Origin: Apostichopus japonicus
Lineage: Eukaryota > Echinodermata > Holothuroidea > Aspidochirotida > Stichopodidae
Direction of reading: 5' to 3'
Length of the DNA: 64,000 nt
Assembly (NCBI RefSeq): GCF_037975245.1
Contig: NC_092570.1
Location: 5,273,001 to 5,337,000, forward strand
How positions within the stretch are numbered: position 1 is the first letter of the stretch; each line of letters begins with the position of its first letter. A program made the position numbers and the translations under genes. Positions 12,907 to 24,500 of the stretch are shown here, one piece after another. Below the pieces are notes generated by a model. That model did not search any database and was not told where the DNA came from. It saw only the letters and a list, made by a program, of their open reading frames with translations.

Positions 12907-13692
12907 CAGTGGCGGAGCTAGGGGTATTGGTCAGGGGGCGAGAATGGTCTGTAGGGCGCTTTCGACACAATCTAAGCGGAGCGCCACCGCGGGTTGGCGC
13001 GGAGCGTACAAAAAAAATTGAGTAAAGATACTCCCTAGATCGCCGGAAATGACCCTTTCCGGGCCTTGCTAATTTGCAGATAAACGAAGAATAAATATTT
13101 GCACATCCAGATGGTTTATATTAAGGCATTTTGTGATATCAGAGATGAAACAAGTATAGGCCTATGGTGCTTTTTACGTGACCCGCCCTGGTGCCATATA
13201 GGCCTATGGTATCCCGTTACACACGTTCTGAACAACCTACTGAACAGTCAACACACTGATCATGGAGCGGCGTGTAACCAGGGATTTGTTATGTAACAAC
13301 TCCCTGGTGTAACCAGGGAGCTGCTAGAGTAGCAGCTCCCAGGTATAGCGTACACTGCATGCCGACTTAGTTTGGTGTTACTAATATTTCAGCCACAGCG
13401 CGTGGTGTATCGTCTAACAATAGATCGAAACCCCCGTACATTTCTTGGAAATAGTTTCGTACAATGGAAGTGCCGATAAATTAAAGACCGCCGTTAGAGC
13501 ATTTTGTCAGAAAATTACACCAACAAAATGTGACAAATGTCAATAGGTAGATGAGAGCGCAATAAAAAAGTCAATAATAGCGAATACGTAAAAAGTGGTA
13601 AAAAGCTGAAAAGGGCGCCAGCAGTCCATTTGAGTCCGTCAGGGGGGGGGGGCATTCGCCCCCCCCCTGACTATATGGACGCTCCGCCACTG
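12907..13692 (+). mobile_element. Nonautonomous hAT-type transposon, 786 bp, intact TSD
   Basis: Left end CAGTGGCGGAGC and right end GCTCCGCCACTG are perfect 12-bp inverted repeats. The 8-bp direct repeat TAGCTACA flanks them at 12899-12906 and 13693-13700. The interior carries core copy 5 (CTAAGCGGAGCGCCACC near 12971), a pair of short hairpins at about 13276-13342, and G/C runs near the right end. No transposase frame is present. Confidence 0.9.
13276..13342. repeat. Two adjacent short hairpins inside the hAT-type element
   Basis: First hairpin: ACCAGGGA...GTTATGTAAC...TCCCTGGT. Second hairpin: CCAGGGAGCTGCTA...TAGCAGCTCCCAGG with a very short loop. The stems share the CCAGGGA sequence, which suggests duplication of one unit. 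Role unknown. Confidence 0.7.
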
Positions 13693-14879
13693 TAGCTACA
13701 TACGTAATGGAAAACGCTTCCATGATATTCTAGCTGTTTTCTTGAAATTGTGCATTCGTGCACTACAAATGAAATTGTGTATTGTGAATGACATGTAAAC
13801 CTAAACCGGTACATCTCATTAAGATGAACCAATCCAACTAAACCCTTCGCATTTTAAGTAAGCTTTCTCACATACGCGTCTAATTGTGTCATCTCAATTC
13901 GTGAATTGTTTATCCAAGATATTGAACAAATTCATCTTGGATCCCCGTTAAACAATCAGTTCAAGTGCTGCAAGATTGATCAATATAGCAGGTATAAAAT
14001 AACACATCGGGAAAATAACCAAAGTATAGGACAATATAGGCACCATACCCTCACCCCACATTTCTTCCTTCCTCCATAGCATAAAGAATTCGGGGACCTC
14101 CAGATACCGTTTCCTTTTGACAAGATGAACGACTACGTATATACGTCATATGCAATTCTGAAAGTTGAAAATTCAGTATTTTATGATATGAGAGTGTTTA
14201 ATACAGGACGTGAAATCTGTCGAGTTTTAATGTTGTCTATTTATACTAATTGTACTAATTATTTCAAATTTAGTTGCAAAAATCACGTTTTGAATGTGTG
14301 TGCAAGTGTGTCTGTGTGTTTTGTCGAAGCAGCTTCATGAAATTCAGTGTTTTAATGTTAATACTATAACATAGCGCCATGCCAATCTGTTTTATACTAA
14401 ATACAAAGCAAACAAGTTTAGTTATTTCTATTTCCGCTTGTTGGTGACTTTCTGCGTCAAAAGAAATAATTAATCTTCAACACTGGATCCGGATAGGTTG
14501 TTTTACGCCCTATACGCCTGCATCATGATATTGTGCTAATATTTATACAATCGGAAGCAGCCCTGTCACCTGTTATGTTATATTTCTCATGATATTTATA
14601 CAAAAGTGCCTGTCTCAAATCCACCTGCTGATAATTGTAGTCCGTGGGGTTACAGGAAAAACGCCAACGTTATAAGGTTCCGTGATAAACATGTTAAGAT
14701 TTGGCTCGATTTCATTGGATAAACTATTAATTACGTCATCATCGAGTGTGTTGCTTGCTTTGTGATGGTGCAATCATTTTTACTCTGTCACTACATTGTC
14801 ACGTCATAACAACTTTGGAACTGCACAACGCAAGTGCCAACTAAGATTATTCTAAACTGACCGTTGGCCTTCCATACGA

Positions 14880-17727
14880 TTGAATATGTCGGGACGATTT
14901 GCTGTGACTATCTTACTGGTATTCGCAACGGTTGCTTATTGTGAAGTCAAGGGACAACAATCATTTAGGTCAGTATGTACTTTAACATCTCAAGCAGGTT
15001 ATAACATTATATCTCAAGCACAAGAGTTTAACATTGTCGATGAATTTGAAAAATTACCAAAAGTATAACATGTCGAGAAGAAAATAAAAAATATCGAAAG
15101 TTTGCAGTGTTTCGTCAAAACTTGTAACTGATATTAACCGGGGAAAAAAAACGGGGCCTGTTTTTGTTCTTTTGTCAAATGAAATACTATTTCCCTTATA
15201 CAGCCTTATAGTCACAATTTATTTTCAAAAATATCGAAAGGTTGCAGTTTTTGTCAAAACTAGTATAATATTAACCGAAAAAAAGCGGTGCCTGTTTTTG
15301 GCTTTCTTGTTTGTCAAATTAAATATTATTTCCCTTATAGAGTTTTAAAGTCACAATTTATTTTCAAAAATATCGAAAGGTTGCCGTTTTTGTCAAAACT
15401 TGTATAGTATTAACCGATAAAAGCGGGGTCTGTATAAAGTTATTGGCACCAATCTTGCGTGCACCTACTGCACCTAATATTATACCTAACCTTTAGCCTA
15501 AATATGCTTCAGAATGCAGTATTTCACGTCTAATTTTTTTTGTAGAGGGAGAGAACCCCTAGTGTAACCACCACCTGACCCTTACCACAATAGGAACCGT
15601 CTACCACGAACACAGTATCACTCCCCCTCCATTTTAAATCCTGGATCCGCCACTGTATAGTACTAAATTACAAACAAACAAATAAAACCTTAACTTGAAA
15701 TCGGCCTCGAATTTGATTAGTTTGACTCAAATTGCATGCAGTTCAGTTCGGCTATATACTTAAAATCAAGTGCTATCGTTAGTTAGCCACGTCATTTACT
15801 TAGTGTGAGATTAGATTCCCGTACTTCAATGAAGATAACATGTGTTGCTTCAATCTGCTCAGATTTTAATAATCTGGTTCCATTTTGGTCACTTTTTTGG
15901 TATTATTAGGGATTATTTTTCCTAATTTTTGATAGTTTGTATCCGCATATTTTATATAAATTTACTAATAAAACTACGTACGGGGTACCAAATGCAGAAA
16001 CAGCTACACTGTACCACTTCGTTGTAAAAAATAAATCAAACAATATATTTTGCGGAGTAATTTCTCATAGCTTACTTCAGTTACAATTCCATAGTTGTAA
16101 AGTGAGAAGTGTTAATAGATCAGAACTTATAGAAACCCATTTTCATAGTAGGCTAGAAATACTGGTATCAAAAGCATGCTTGCTACAATGTACTAATCTG
16201 GTTACATATGGCAGAGGAAAAATATCGGTTGAAAAACTCAAAATCATGAACGATTAAATTTTTAAAAAGTTACACTTTCGAATGGGCGTTTATTTTGGAA
16301 GCAATTGATGCAGTACGTCGTCAGTAGATACGCGGCACTGGACTATGTTTCATACGCAGTGACACATACGTCTGTGCATCAAACCCGCACTTGGATATGT
16401 TTATAACATACACAGGAACGGAATATATAGTGGCATATGCATCCCGGTACAAACAGACCAACATATACGGTGACACACCCGTCTATATATGCATGTTTCA
16501 AAATCTGTAGAGGGGTTGCGACATTTGGTGGAGAGAGATTGATGTTTTGAGCAAAAGACCATTTCCAATGTAAGACAAACTATTCATTCGATGTTAGTTT
16601 AGTTTAGTTTAGTAAATTAAACTAATCTTGAAAATCAGTCCTTAGGAACATAACCTTCAATCATCGTCAAATTTACTCAAAAACCAATGACAGTGGAACG
16701 CAGAAATAGTGTGTAAAAGTCTACGGATGGATTGAATCCGGTCCAGAAGTATTAGAAACATTTAGACGACGCAGCTCCTTTAAGACAACCTCATCCGAAA
16801 ATAAGACCGTATCCAGTGTAGGCCTATCACCCCCCCCCCCCCTGAAAATCTGGAATACTACTCATATCTTCCCTTGTAAAAACCGACACAAAATAGTTGT
16901 TCAAAAGATCTGAAAGATCCTGACTATCATTAACTATATTATCAGCCCGTGGAGCCCTAAGAGAAACAATTGTATCTTTTACTTTCTACTTTGACCTGAC
17001 ATAAGAAAAGAAGGCCTTTGGGTTATCCTTAATTTTTCGGGCAATGCTATTTTCGAAATTCAAGTAATATGCAAAATGCATTCTACCTTCAGCTGATGAA
17101 TTTTAAACTTGGCCAAAAGAGATTCAGATTTAGTCCTCCTAAACAACTTCCACATTCTACGTTTTTGCCTAATTGCACATCTAACTTTCTTATTCATCCA
17201 GTGAGGCATACTGCTTTTACGACGACGATTCTTCCACGGAACATGATTTTCCATGTTATCAACTTACATATTTTTTTTCTCCGTTTAGATGTTGGTGTGA
17301 GGTGTTCGATGCGAGAAAGACACCGATCCCGACAACAGTCACTCACAGAATGGTCTTGTACGAGATTGAAGATGATAGCCTAACATCAACAGATTGTCAG
17401 CAATTCTCGATCGAGTGTATGGATAAATGCACCAATAAATTGCAAGAGACATTCCACGCAACACAACTCGGAACCAGGCACGATCCTCGATTTCAGTTGG
17501 GTATATATCTCTGTAATCTCGCAGGAGTAGGAATTCCGGCCACCTCTCCCAGGCAAACCTTTCTACAGACCAAGGTTCCCGAATGTGAAGACGCGGGCAT
17601 TTTTAACTTCATTAAGTTGGGCGATCTATGTTGTTTCAAATGTATTAACGAGCAGAACGTGCTGGAGATTACATACAACCCGGATTGTGACCCGTATAAG
17701 TACCCAAAGGGTCGGTGTGACATATAA
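14880..17727 (+). CDS. Secreted cysteine-rich protein, unrecognised, 2 exons
   Basis: Exon 1 is 14880-14968 and exon 2 is 17289-17727 (TAA). The split AGA codon joins in frame to give 175 residues. The N-terminus is a clear signal peptide (MSGRFAVTILLVFATVAYC, cleavage probably near residues 21-26). The mature part has 12 cysteines at about 31, 33, 66, 73, 77, 105, 129, 144, 145, 148, 163 and 173, including a CWC start and a CCFKC motif; an even count suits six disulfides. The start could be codon 1 or the ATG two codons later. A polyadenylation signal AATAAA lies at 17829-17834. I do not recognise the family; an extracellular or secretory role is inferred from the signal peptide alone. The cysteine conservation, donor/acceptor fit and stop followed by AATAAA make it look like a real gene. 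Confidence 0.78.
15085..15432. repeat. Tandem repeat, period about 140 bp, 2.5 copies
   Basis: In the intron of the secreted-protein gene. AATATCGAAAG, TTTTGTCAAAACT, TATTAACCG and TATTTCCCTTATA recur in that order, with ATATCG at 15091, 15231 and 15370. Confidence 0.85.
15540..15655 (-). mobile_element. hAT-type terminal fragment
   Basis: Ends with CCTGGATCCGCCACTG near 15640-15655, which resembles the right terminus of the element ending at 13692 and follows a pyrimidine/C-rich stretch as in those elements. No matching left end was found, so it is called as a fragment only. Confidence 0.4.
16740..17262 (-). pseudogene. Decayed non-LTR retrotransposon (LINE) fragment
   Basis: On the minus strand, 17060-17254 encodes a basic stretch (HWMNKKVRCAIRQKRRMWKL) typical of the linker between the endonuclease and reverse transcriptase of CR1/Jockey-like LINEs. 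Further similarity continues in shifted frames to about 16740 (including a PSFLMSGQSRK segment), broken by stops and a C run near 16827. It ends about 30 bp before the acceptor of exon 2 of the secreted-protein gene. It cannot make a working protein. Confidence 0.65.
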
Positions 17728-18527
17728 ACCCTTCTCTGTGACGTCATCCTGTGGTCGTAGTTTCCTGATTTCCATGTTATCGTAAACAAATTTGTTTTCT
17801 CTACTTCTTCAATGCCTTTTATCCATAAAATAAAAAAATCAATTAATTTCATAACCCCCAACAAAATGTAAAGAACGTCAAGGTTGCTTTTAAAGGTGGA
17901 GTATAGCTTATCTTACCTCATTTATATCTCTGAATCTAGTAAAAAAAAAAGTAATAATAATATATAGCAACAGAATTTTTCATTTCGTATATTCCTTAAA
18001 TTAAACTTAAATTATTTTGTTAGCGTACAATAAAACAGACAATAGTTTTAAAGTTAATCAGTATCGGCCCCGATATATTTCTAATTTGATGAAGTTGGCA
18101 GGCATTTCTGACCATCCAGATTATATGTAGACATTAATGAGTGTTTGTGTTACACAAATGTTTACCTCAGTGAGGTGAATTGCTTGCAAGTTGGTATTCA
18201 AAAGTTTACTAAAAGCTCGACGGCATGAGCAGTTATTATTTGACTATCTTGCATATCTGAAGGCAACGCTGGTGACCTTGTTGAATTTTCATATTACAGG
18301 TACCGGGATGTGGGGGTGGGGGAGACGGACGGGACATAGCCACCAAAACTTTTTGACAGAAATTATTTTCACTCTTGTGTGGTGTCGTCAAAGTTGGCAA
18401 TTACAACACCAGTGAACATATTTCTGACTTCCCCCCCACCCGCCCCCCCCCCACAATTCCAATCTCAAAATGATCTCCTGCACGGTCAGTTACTTGTATA
18501 ACCCCTTTAATCCTTTACTTGTCAGAG

Positions 18528-18588
18528 ATCTTTTCTTCAGTGAAACGATAAGTGATAATATCACTTATCGTTTCACTGAAGAAAAGAT
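18528..18588. repeat. Perfect 30-bp palindrome with 1-nt centre
   Basis: The left arm (18528-18557, containing CTTCAGTGAAACGATAAGTG) is followed by one A and then its exact reverse complement (18559-18588). All 30 positions pair. A 1-nt loop cannot be a normal pre-miRNA, so this is more like a foldback from a replication template switch or a very short inverted repeat. Confidence 0.95.
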
Positions 18589-18817
18589 GTCACTGATATA
18601 TTCTCACTTTATATCTAGTATTGGCTTCGTGGATAAAGTATCAAAAGGAGTATATACGGTTGGAAATTGTCAACAAATTTGACTACACTAAAATATTTTT
18701 TTCATTTCATTTGGGGGGGGGGGGTTATGAAAGGTTGCGGTATAACTGATGAATACATCATGCTACGTTACAGCTGCGGGGTAGTCAATTCAGTAGGCTA
18801 TTATAGATCGGTACGGG

Positions 18818-18863
18818 CCAAATTGGATTTACAGATGATACGTCATCTATAAATCCAATTTGG
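18818..18863. repeat. 21-bp palindrome with 4-nt centre
   Basis: Arm CCAAATTGGATTTACAGATG plus A (18818-18838), a TACG centre, then the reverse complement at 18843-18863 with one mismatch. It lies 230 bp from the first palindrome and is unrelated in sequence. Confidence 0.92.
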
Positions 18864-21520
18864 TAACAAAATGCAGGATGGGATTGGGGGCGAGGCGGGG
18901 GGAGGGGGGATAGGGTGTTTGTCTATTCACCCTCCGTAATAAATAGTTGAACCGTTATGATTAAACATCGCGAGTAGTTCATTTCTTCCTTCAGTGGTCA
19001 GTGAGTATATGAGGGACCAAATTTATAAAAAACAACCAAATCTTAAAGAAGTCGCTTTCCTTTTTTGGTGGAAAATCAATTGAATTTTAACAAAAATTAA
19101 GTAAATTAAAAAGTGTTGAAGGTTGATCCATTTAGAATAATAAAACGTTTAACACGCTGAAAGTCTGGTTGACGCTTTTTTTTACAGAAGCATATATAAA
19201 CATCTCATTAGTATATACCCAAAAATGGGTATTGTGATATTTCACGATGCGTTATCCCGTGTAGCCAAGGAAGTCATGTGATACATTAGTATCTCTTTTA
19301 ATAGGGACGTCATGAGATTTCACAATATTCGATTAGTTCCATGGTATATTTCATGGTACATGTAATCAAGTTTTTAGTGTAAAAACGACATTCAATGGAT
19401 TTTGTCGAAAACATGTTAAAAAGATCTTTACCTTCTATGTATTAACATTAATAAATTAACATCCGTGTAGTTTTATTTTATTTTATTTTATTTTTTTATT
19501 TATTTATTTTTTTGAGGGGAAGGGGGTAGAGGGTTACAATCATTCTTCTTAATTCTTGGCAATGATTTCAAACAATTCAGAATCAGGTAAAACGTGAATG
19601 CGTCACTTATACTTTACCAAAAAGTAAAATATATTTTAAACAATTACAACTGGATAAAGTTTAATTCTATATGCTGAAGTATACTATTATAAAGTGATTT
19701 TATCATGTTAATAATTGTTAAACTGTAGTCTATACTTACTAAAATTATTTTGCGTAAATAAAAACAAGAAGTTATTTTCTGTAAACGTGTAAATGTAAAA
19801 TAACAAATTTGTGTAATTAATCAATCACATTCTGTTTTTATTCTGTTGTTCATCTGTATAGCAGAAAGAGACGCGGACAATATCATATGGACTTACTATT
19901 ACGGTTTGATACGCGCGGTTACGAGGAAAATTGGGTTAACCCAATCTCAACCCCAAAATAAGCTCCTGAATGTTTCGCTTAAATGATGTGCAATGAATTG
20001 CGCAATTTCGTCCCTTTAAGAGGGTTACGAACAGACTTTCGGGTAGAATGTTTTCCGTTGTACCCCTTCTAAACCCTATAAGCAAAAACATTCTCCTGCT
20101 ATACCAAGGACCCCTGACACAGAGAAGTCGGGGGGGGGGGTTCAAGCCAATGTTCAGTGGTGTTAATTGCTATATGTGATGGTATATACCACTCTTGCGC
20201 GTGAAATTTATTGTTGTGACAATCATCATTAGCAGGGGACATTCCCTAGCAACCGTCCCCGGGTGTCGGGTTACAGGTATAGCCAATCTATGCTCCAATG
20301 AATGATCCATGGAAGTCATTTGCCATTCAAATAACTTGACGGCGAAACGTTTACAAGGCCGCAAGTAGACGAGGGACACCCCCCCCCCCCACACACCAAC
20401 CCATACATCTCCACAAAATAAAAAGAGGCCGAATATGATTATTAAGAGTATAGTTTTGAAATAAAATCTTGTGCCCACTGTGTTTGCGGTTTTAAATTAA
20501 AATGATTCATTGATGGCATGACGTACCCGTACTCAATTGATCTTCAACTTGTGGAAACATATTTTATAACGTGGCTCAAAATTTAGAGAAACTGTTTTTT
20601 TTCCAAGTCTGCCGTTAACTAACGTAAACATTGTAACATTAGGAGGTATATCCATAAATCGTATAGATGTACACAGCTGGTAGATTGATTTTTGTTTATC
20701 TATTGATCTTTATTGACAAATGTCAACCGTATGATGATTCAGTGCTTATGATGGCCATTATTAATGGATATATACAGGGTGTGTTCAGCAGGTGTATTTA
20801 CATAATTACGTCTGGATTTGGCTTTCTACTGCAAGAGTTTCGAAAATTCAAGCCGTTTGCTATACTTTATGTATATATTACGTTCTCCTTCCAATGTATA
20901 CGCTACTATATATATAGGCTATACAGTACATGTTCTATATGCCTAGTATAAACACGTAGGCCCATATGAAAATATTGGATTCGCAGGCATTATTTGACAG
21001 TGATATTGATACAAAACTTGTCCATTGTGTGACTCTCTGCCAAGAGTACTAATGTCATTTTCTGCGCGAAACAATAATTACAAAAGACCCGTCTGATATC
21101 AACGTAGCCATTTCAAACCAGTCGACTCCTGCCCCTCCCTCTCCCCTACCATCCCCTCCCCTTCCCTTCCCTCCCCTCGCTTGCCCGTGTATTTGGAAAA
21201 TTAATTCTCGAGTTATTTCTTTCAGACATCATTTAAAATGCCTACTTCAAAAGTGTCTATCAAGACGTGTAACCAGTTTACCTTTTCCAATTATCGGAGT
21301 GGAGGGACTGGAATGGGAGGGGAAGAGGCTGGGTTATTATTGTTACTGTCTCTACTCTCCCTTTGACACTTCTTGCTTTTACTTCATTGTGTTTGTTATG
21401 AAGTATGTGATAAAGAACAACAAATAAAATGGACTGAACGTATGCTTGCTTCTGTGGTGGCTTCCCGCTGAGGATTTGATACAGAACGTGATGGCGCTAT
21501 AGCTTGTACATGTATTCAAA

Positions 21521-24500
21521 ATGGCTGCGCACTTGGTTTGCTTGACAAACGAAGGAGGTGTGCCACTTTTTTCGCGTTCATCAGGATCTGCCAAACCGGT
21601 AAGAGTTGTGCGTATACAAAATGAATGTTCGAAAACTGCTGGGACTTGGTAGTAATTTAAGAACATAAAAAATATGTGTAATCTATAAATTATTCTGGCT
21701 AACGTGAAGGGAGTTGTGGACTGTGTATAGGCCTAACGCCAGCTAAGCACAGAACTACACTACAGAAGGCCTGGTAGTACTACTACTAGCGGTATGGATT
21801 TAGCGAATCAAATATAAACATCGCATAACAATTAGGTGAAATAACGCCAAATAAGAAATTATTGCTACTTTATGACAATCGACCCTGTATAAGGATAGTT
21901 ATTATGTGGGTTCGCAATTCCTTGCAATTATGGTCTCGTAGATGAACATAAGGAAGTGAAACTTGTTTTAAAAAAATCCAATGTTTTCACCAACGCTTTA
22001 CTCAACTAGTATAGTCAGTATTGTCCTACTAGTAGCATGGTGACTTCGAAGTTCGGACACTTAAGACTTAAAACACCCCAAAACTAAATCTTCTAGTATA
22101 AATCATTTGAAAATATACTTCATAAGGTGGGAGAATTTTGTTATAGTACGATACACGGCCAAACTTTCTTTCCTGCAAACTGTTTTCACGTTGTTTTCCA
22201 AGAAGATTCTTCGTGATTGTGGAACTAGTATTTCTTTGCTAGAGTATTGCGAAGTTCGGACACGCAACCCACAGTGTGGCGCTGGTGATAAAATTGGTGG
22301 CGCAGTTGCTCTTTCAGTAATTATAGCAGACTTCATAGATCTTCGTCATTTTATTGACAAATATGTAAGTAATTTCTTGCACGCGGGTCATTTTGGACAG
22401 AAAATAACTGTAGCTTCGTACTTTTTGGTGAAATTTGACTCTTCCTGTAGATTTTCATGGTGAAATCGTGTATTTCTTAGGGTGTCCGAACCTCGCAGTA
22501 TGCCGAACTTCGCAATACTGACTATACTGTACTACTACGCCTAGGTCCTGAGACCTGACATGAGTCGGACTTGAACAACATGAAAGAGTTGAAATCAATG
22601 TTCTTCAGAGGAATTTTCAGCTACTATTTCTTTTAAATTGGTAGGCCGTTAAAGGAATGCCAAAAAAATACACCAAAATGCTCTTTGGCAGGACGTTTTA
22701 TGTTCCTCCTGCCAATGAAACTTGAAAAAAAATTGACATTATTGGCCTGTAAACCTGCCAAAATGGCAATGCTGCTAAAAGCTATCCCTTTTCCCTTCAG
22801 CTAGCGTTTGCTGAACAAGGGATGCTCTATGGAGTACAGATGTTTGCACAAAACCATGGAGTAACCTTACAGACCACTGATACAGAAGAATCAAAAGTTG
22901 TTTGGAGAGTGTTTCATGACAGGTACCATTTCCTCACTTTAATTTAGACCTATATCAAAAGATCTACTTGCAGTATGCTAGGATGGCTCTAGGCTATATC
23001 ATTTACCTAATGTAAAAAACATGTTGAATAATAAATCACTTCAAGTAGACATTCCACATCTAGTTTTCAGTAAGAGTTGGCACCAAGTATTGCATGTATA
23101 TAACTAATATTTACAAAATTTAAACACCATCCAAGCCTAGCTTTTCTTTAACTGAAAGATAATTTATCATTCCATGGAGGTATTACTGTTATCATTGCCA
23201 TGAAACCACCACCTTGTAAAAATTTGACCCTCAGTCTGTAGAGAAATAATTTTTTCAACAAGGTCAAATATATATCTTATGGTGCCAAGACACTGTAGGA
23301 CCGAGGGATTGGGAGGGGGACCTATCATGGAATCCCTGACAATATTCACAGCTATGATTTTCACATCGGTGTGTCAGCACTAATGGGGGAAAGGGAGGGG
23401 GGGGGTTGGCAAGTAGAATACAAAAATATGTTTATAACTGCTGAGTCAGTCATATTTTTCTTATCTTATCATTTGTAGCATTGTCCTGGTATTAGTGCAA
23501 GGTGATGATGGCAGTAGTCATGTGCATGCTAACACACTCTTAGAGCATGTTTTCCAGACTATGGTAAGTAAAGACTTTAATCTCTACTCTAGTCCTGCAT
23601 GAAACACCCAAATTTTAACCCCTTGAAAGTCATTTTAGTTTCTTTGATTTGAACCTCCCAAGTTAAATTAGCTATCTCAGAGGTACACGCATGTACAATA
23701 ACGGAGCATATCGAGAACTTTCAAATGGATGGAACATAGCCCTGGCTTCATTGAAGTTAAGTTTCATGTACAGGAGGGGGGGGCGGGAATGGTCTGGGGA
23801 TCAACACCTCCCCCACCAAAGATTATTTACATTCTGAGGCATATTTAGTCTATAAATTAATTCTTAAATCTTCTCAGACACTAAACATTATATCTGATAC
23901 AGAAGTCAATCGGTTTGTCAGAAATGGCATCGAGCTGAACTCTGAATAAGTGGTTAAGTTTCAATCCTTTTAAGCTGTTTGGCAGCTATGGTTGAGTTAT
24001 GTGTTCCTTATCTGAAATCTCACATTTTGTGTTTGAATTTGCTGTTATCGGGTCTTTGCTGTTATCTTTTATATATACTTGTATCCTTTCATATTCTCAT
24101 AGGTGATGTATCTTGGACTGGATACCATTTCTAGATTAAGAAACATTGAAAGGCTTCGAAGGGATTTAAGGGTGAGGAGAGCTCTGTGAAGTGTCTTCAT
24201 GAAGACGTTTGTAGTTTCTCTACTAATTTTGTACCTTTTTAGTAAGTTTTCAGTGTGGAAATCTCGAATGGAGTCTATTTAGCTACCAGGATATAAAAAA
24301 GACCTGGTACTTGTTTTGTACTATCAAATTTGACCATCTTTATCTGGCGGTAAAATTCTTGAAGGAGAACAGAAAACAGAGGACACGCTATAAATAAGAA
24401 CAAAATGCTGTGGATAGGGAAGCGCAATGTATGAAACAAAAGTCACGGTCGAAGTCGTGCAAGGATAAAGGCTGAAGTTAAAGTTAAAGCAGTTGATTGC

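Larger units (their letters stand above)
17728..21520. other. Intergenic region between secreted-protein gene and FUZ
   Basis: AT-rich DNA with no supported gene. It contains two near-perfect palindromes (18528-18588 and 18818-18863), G/C homopolymer runs near 18429, 18713, 20131 and 20381, and an A/T-rich tract near 19471-19515. The final few hundred bases should hold the FUZ promoter, but I see no clear core element. Confidence 0.6.

Noticed and set aside
18528-18588. Possible pre-miRNA hairpin
   Set aside because: A 1-nt loop and a fully perfect stem do not suit Dicer/Drosha substrates; better explained as a palindrome.
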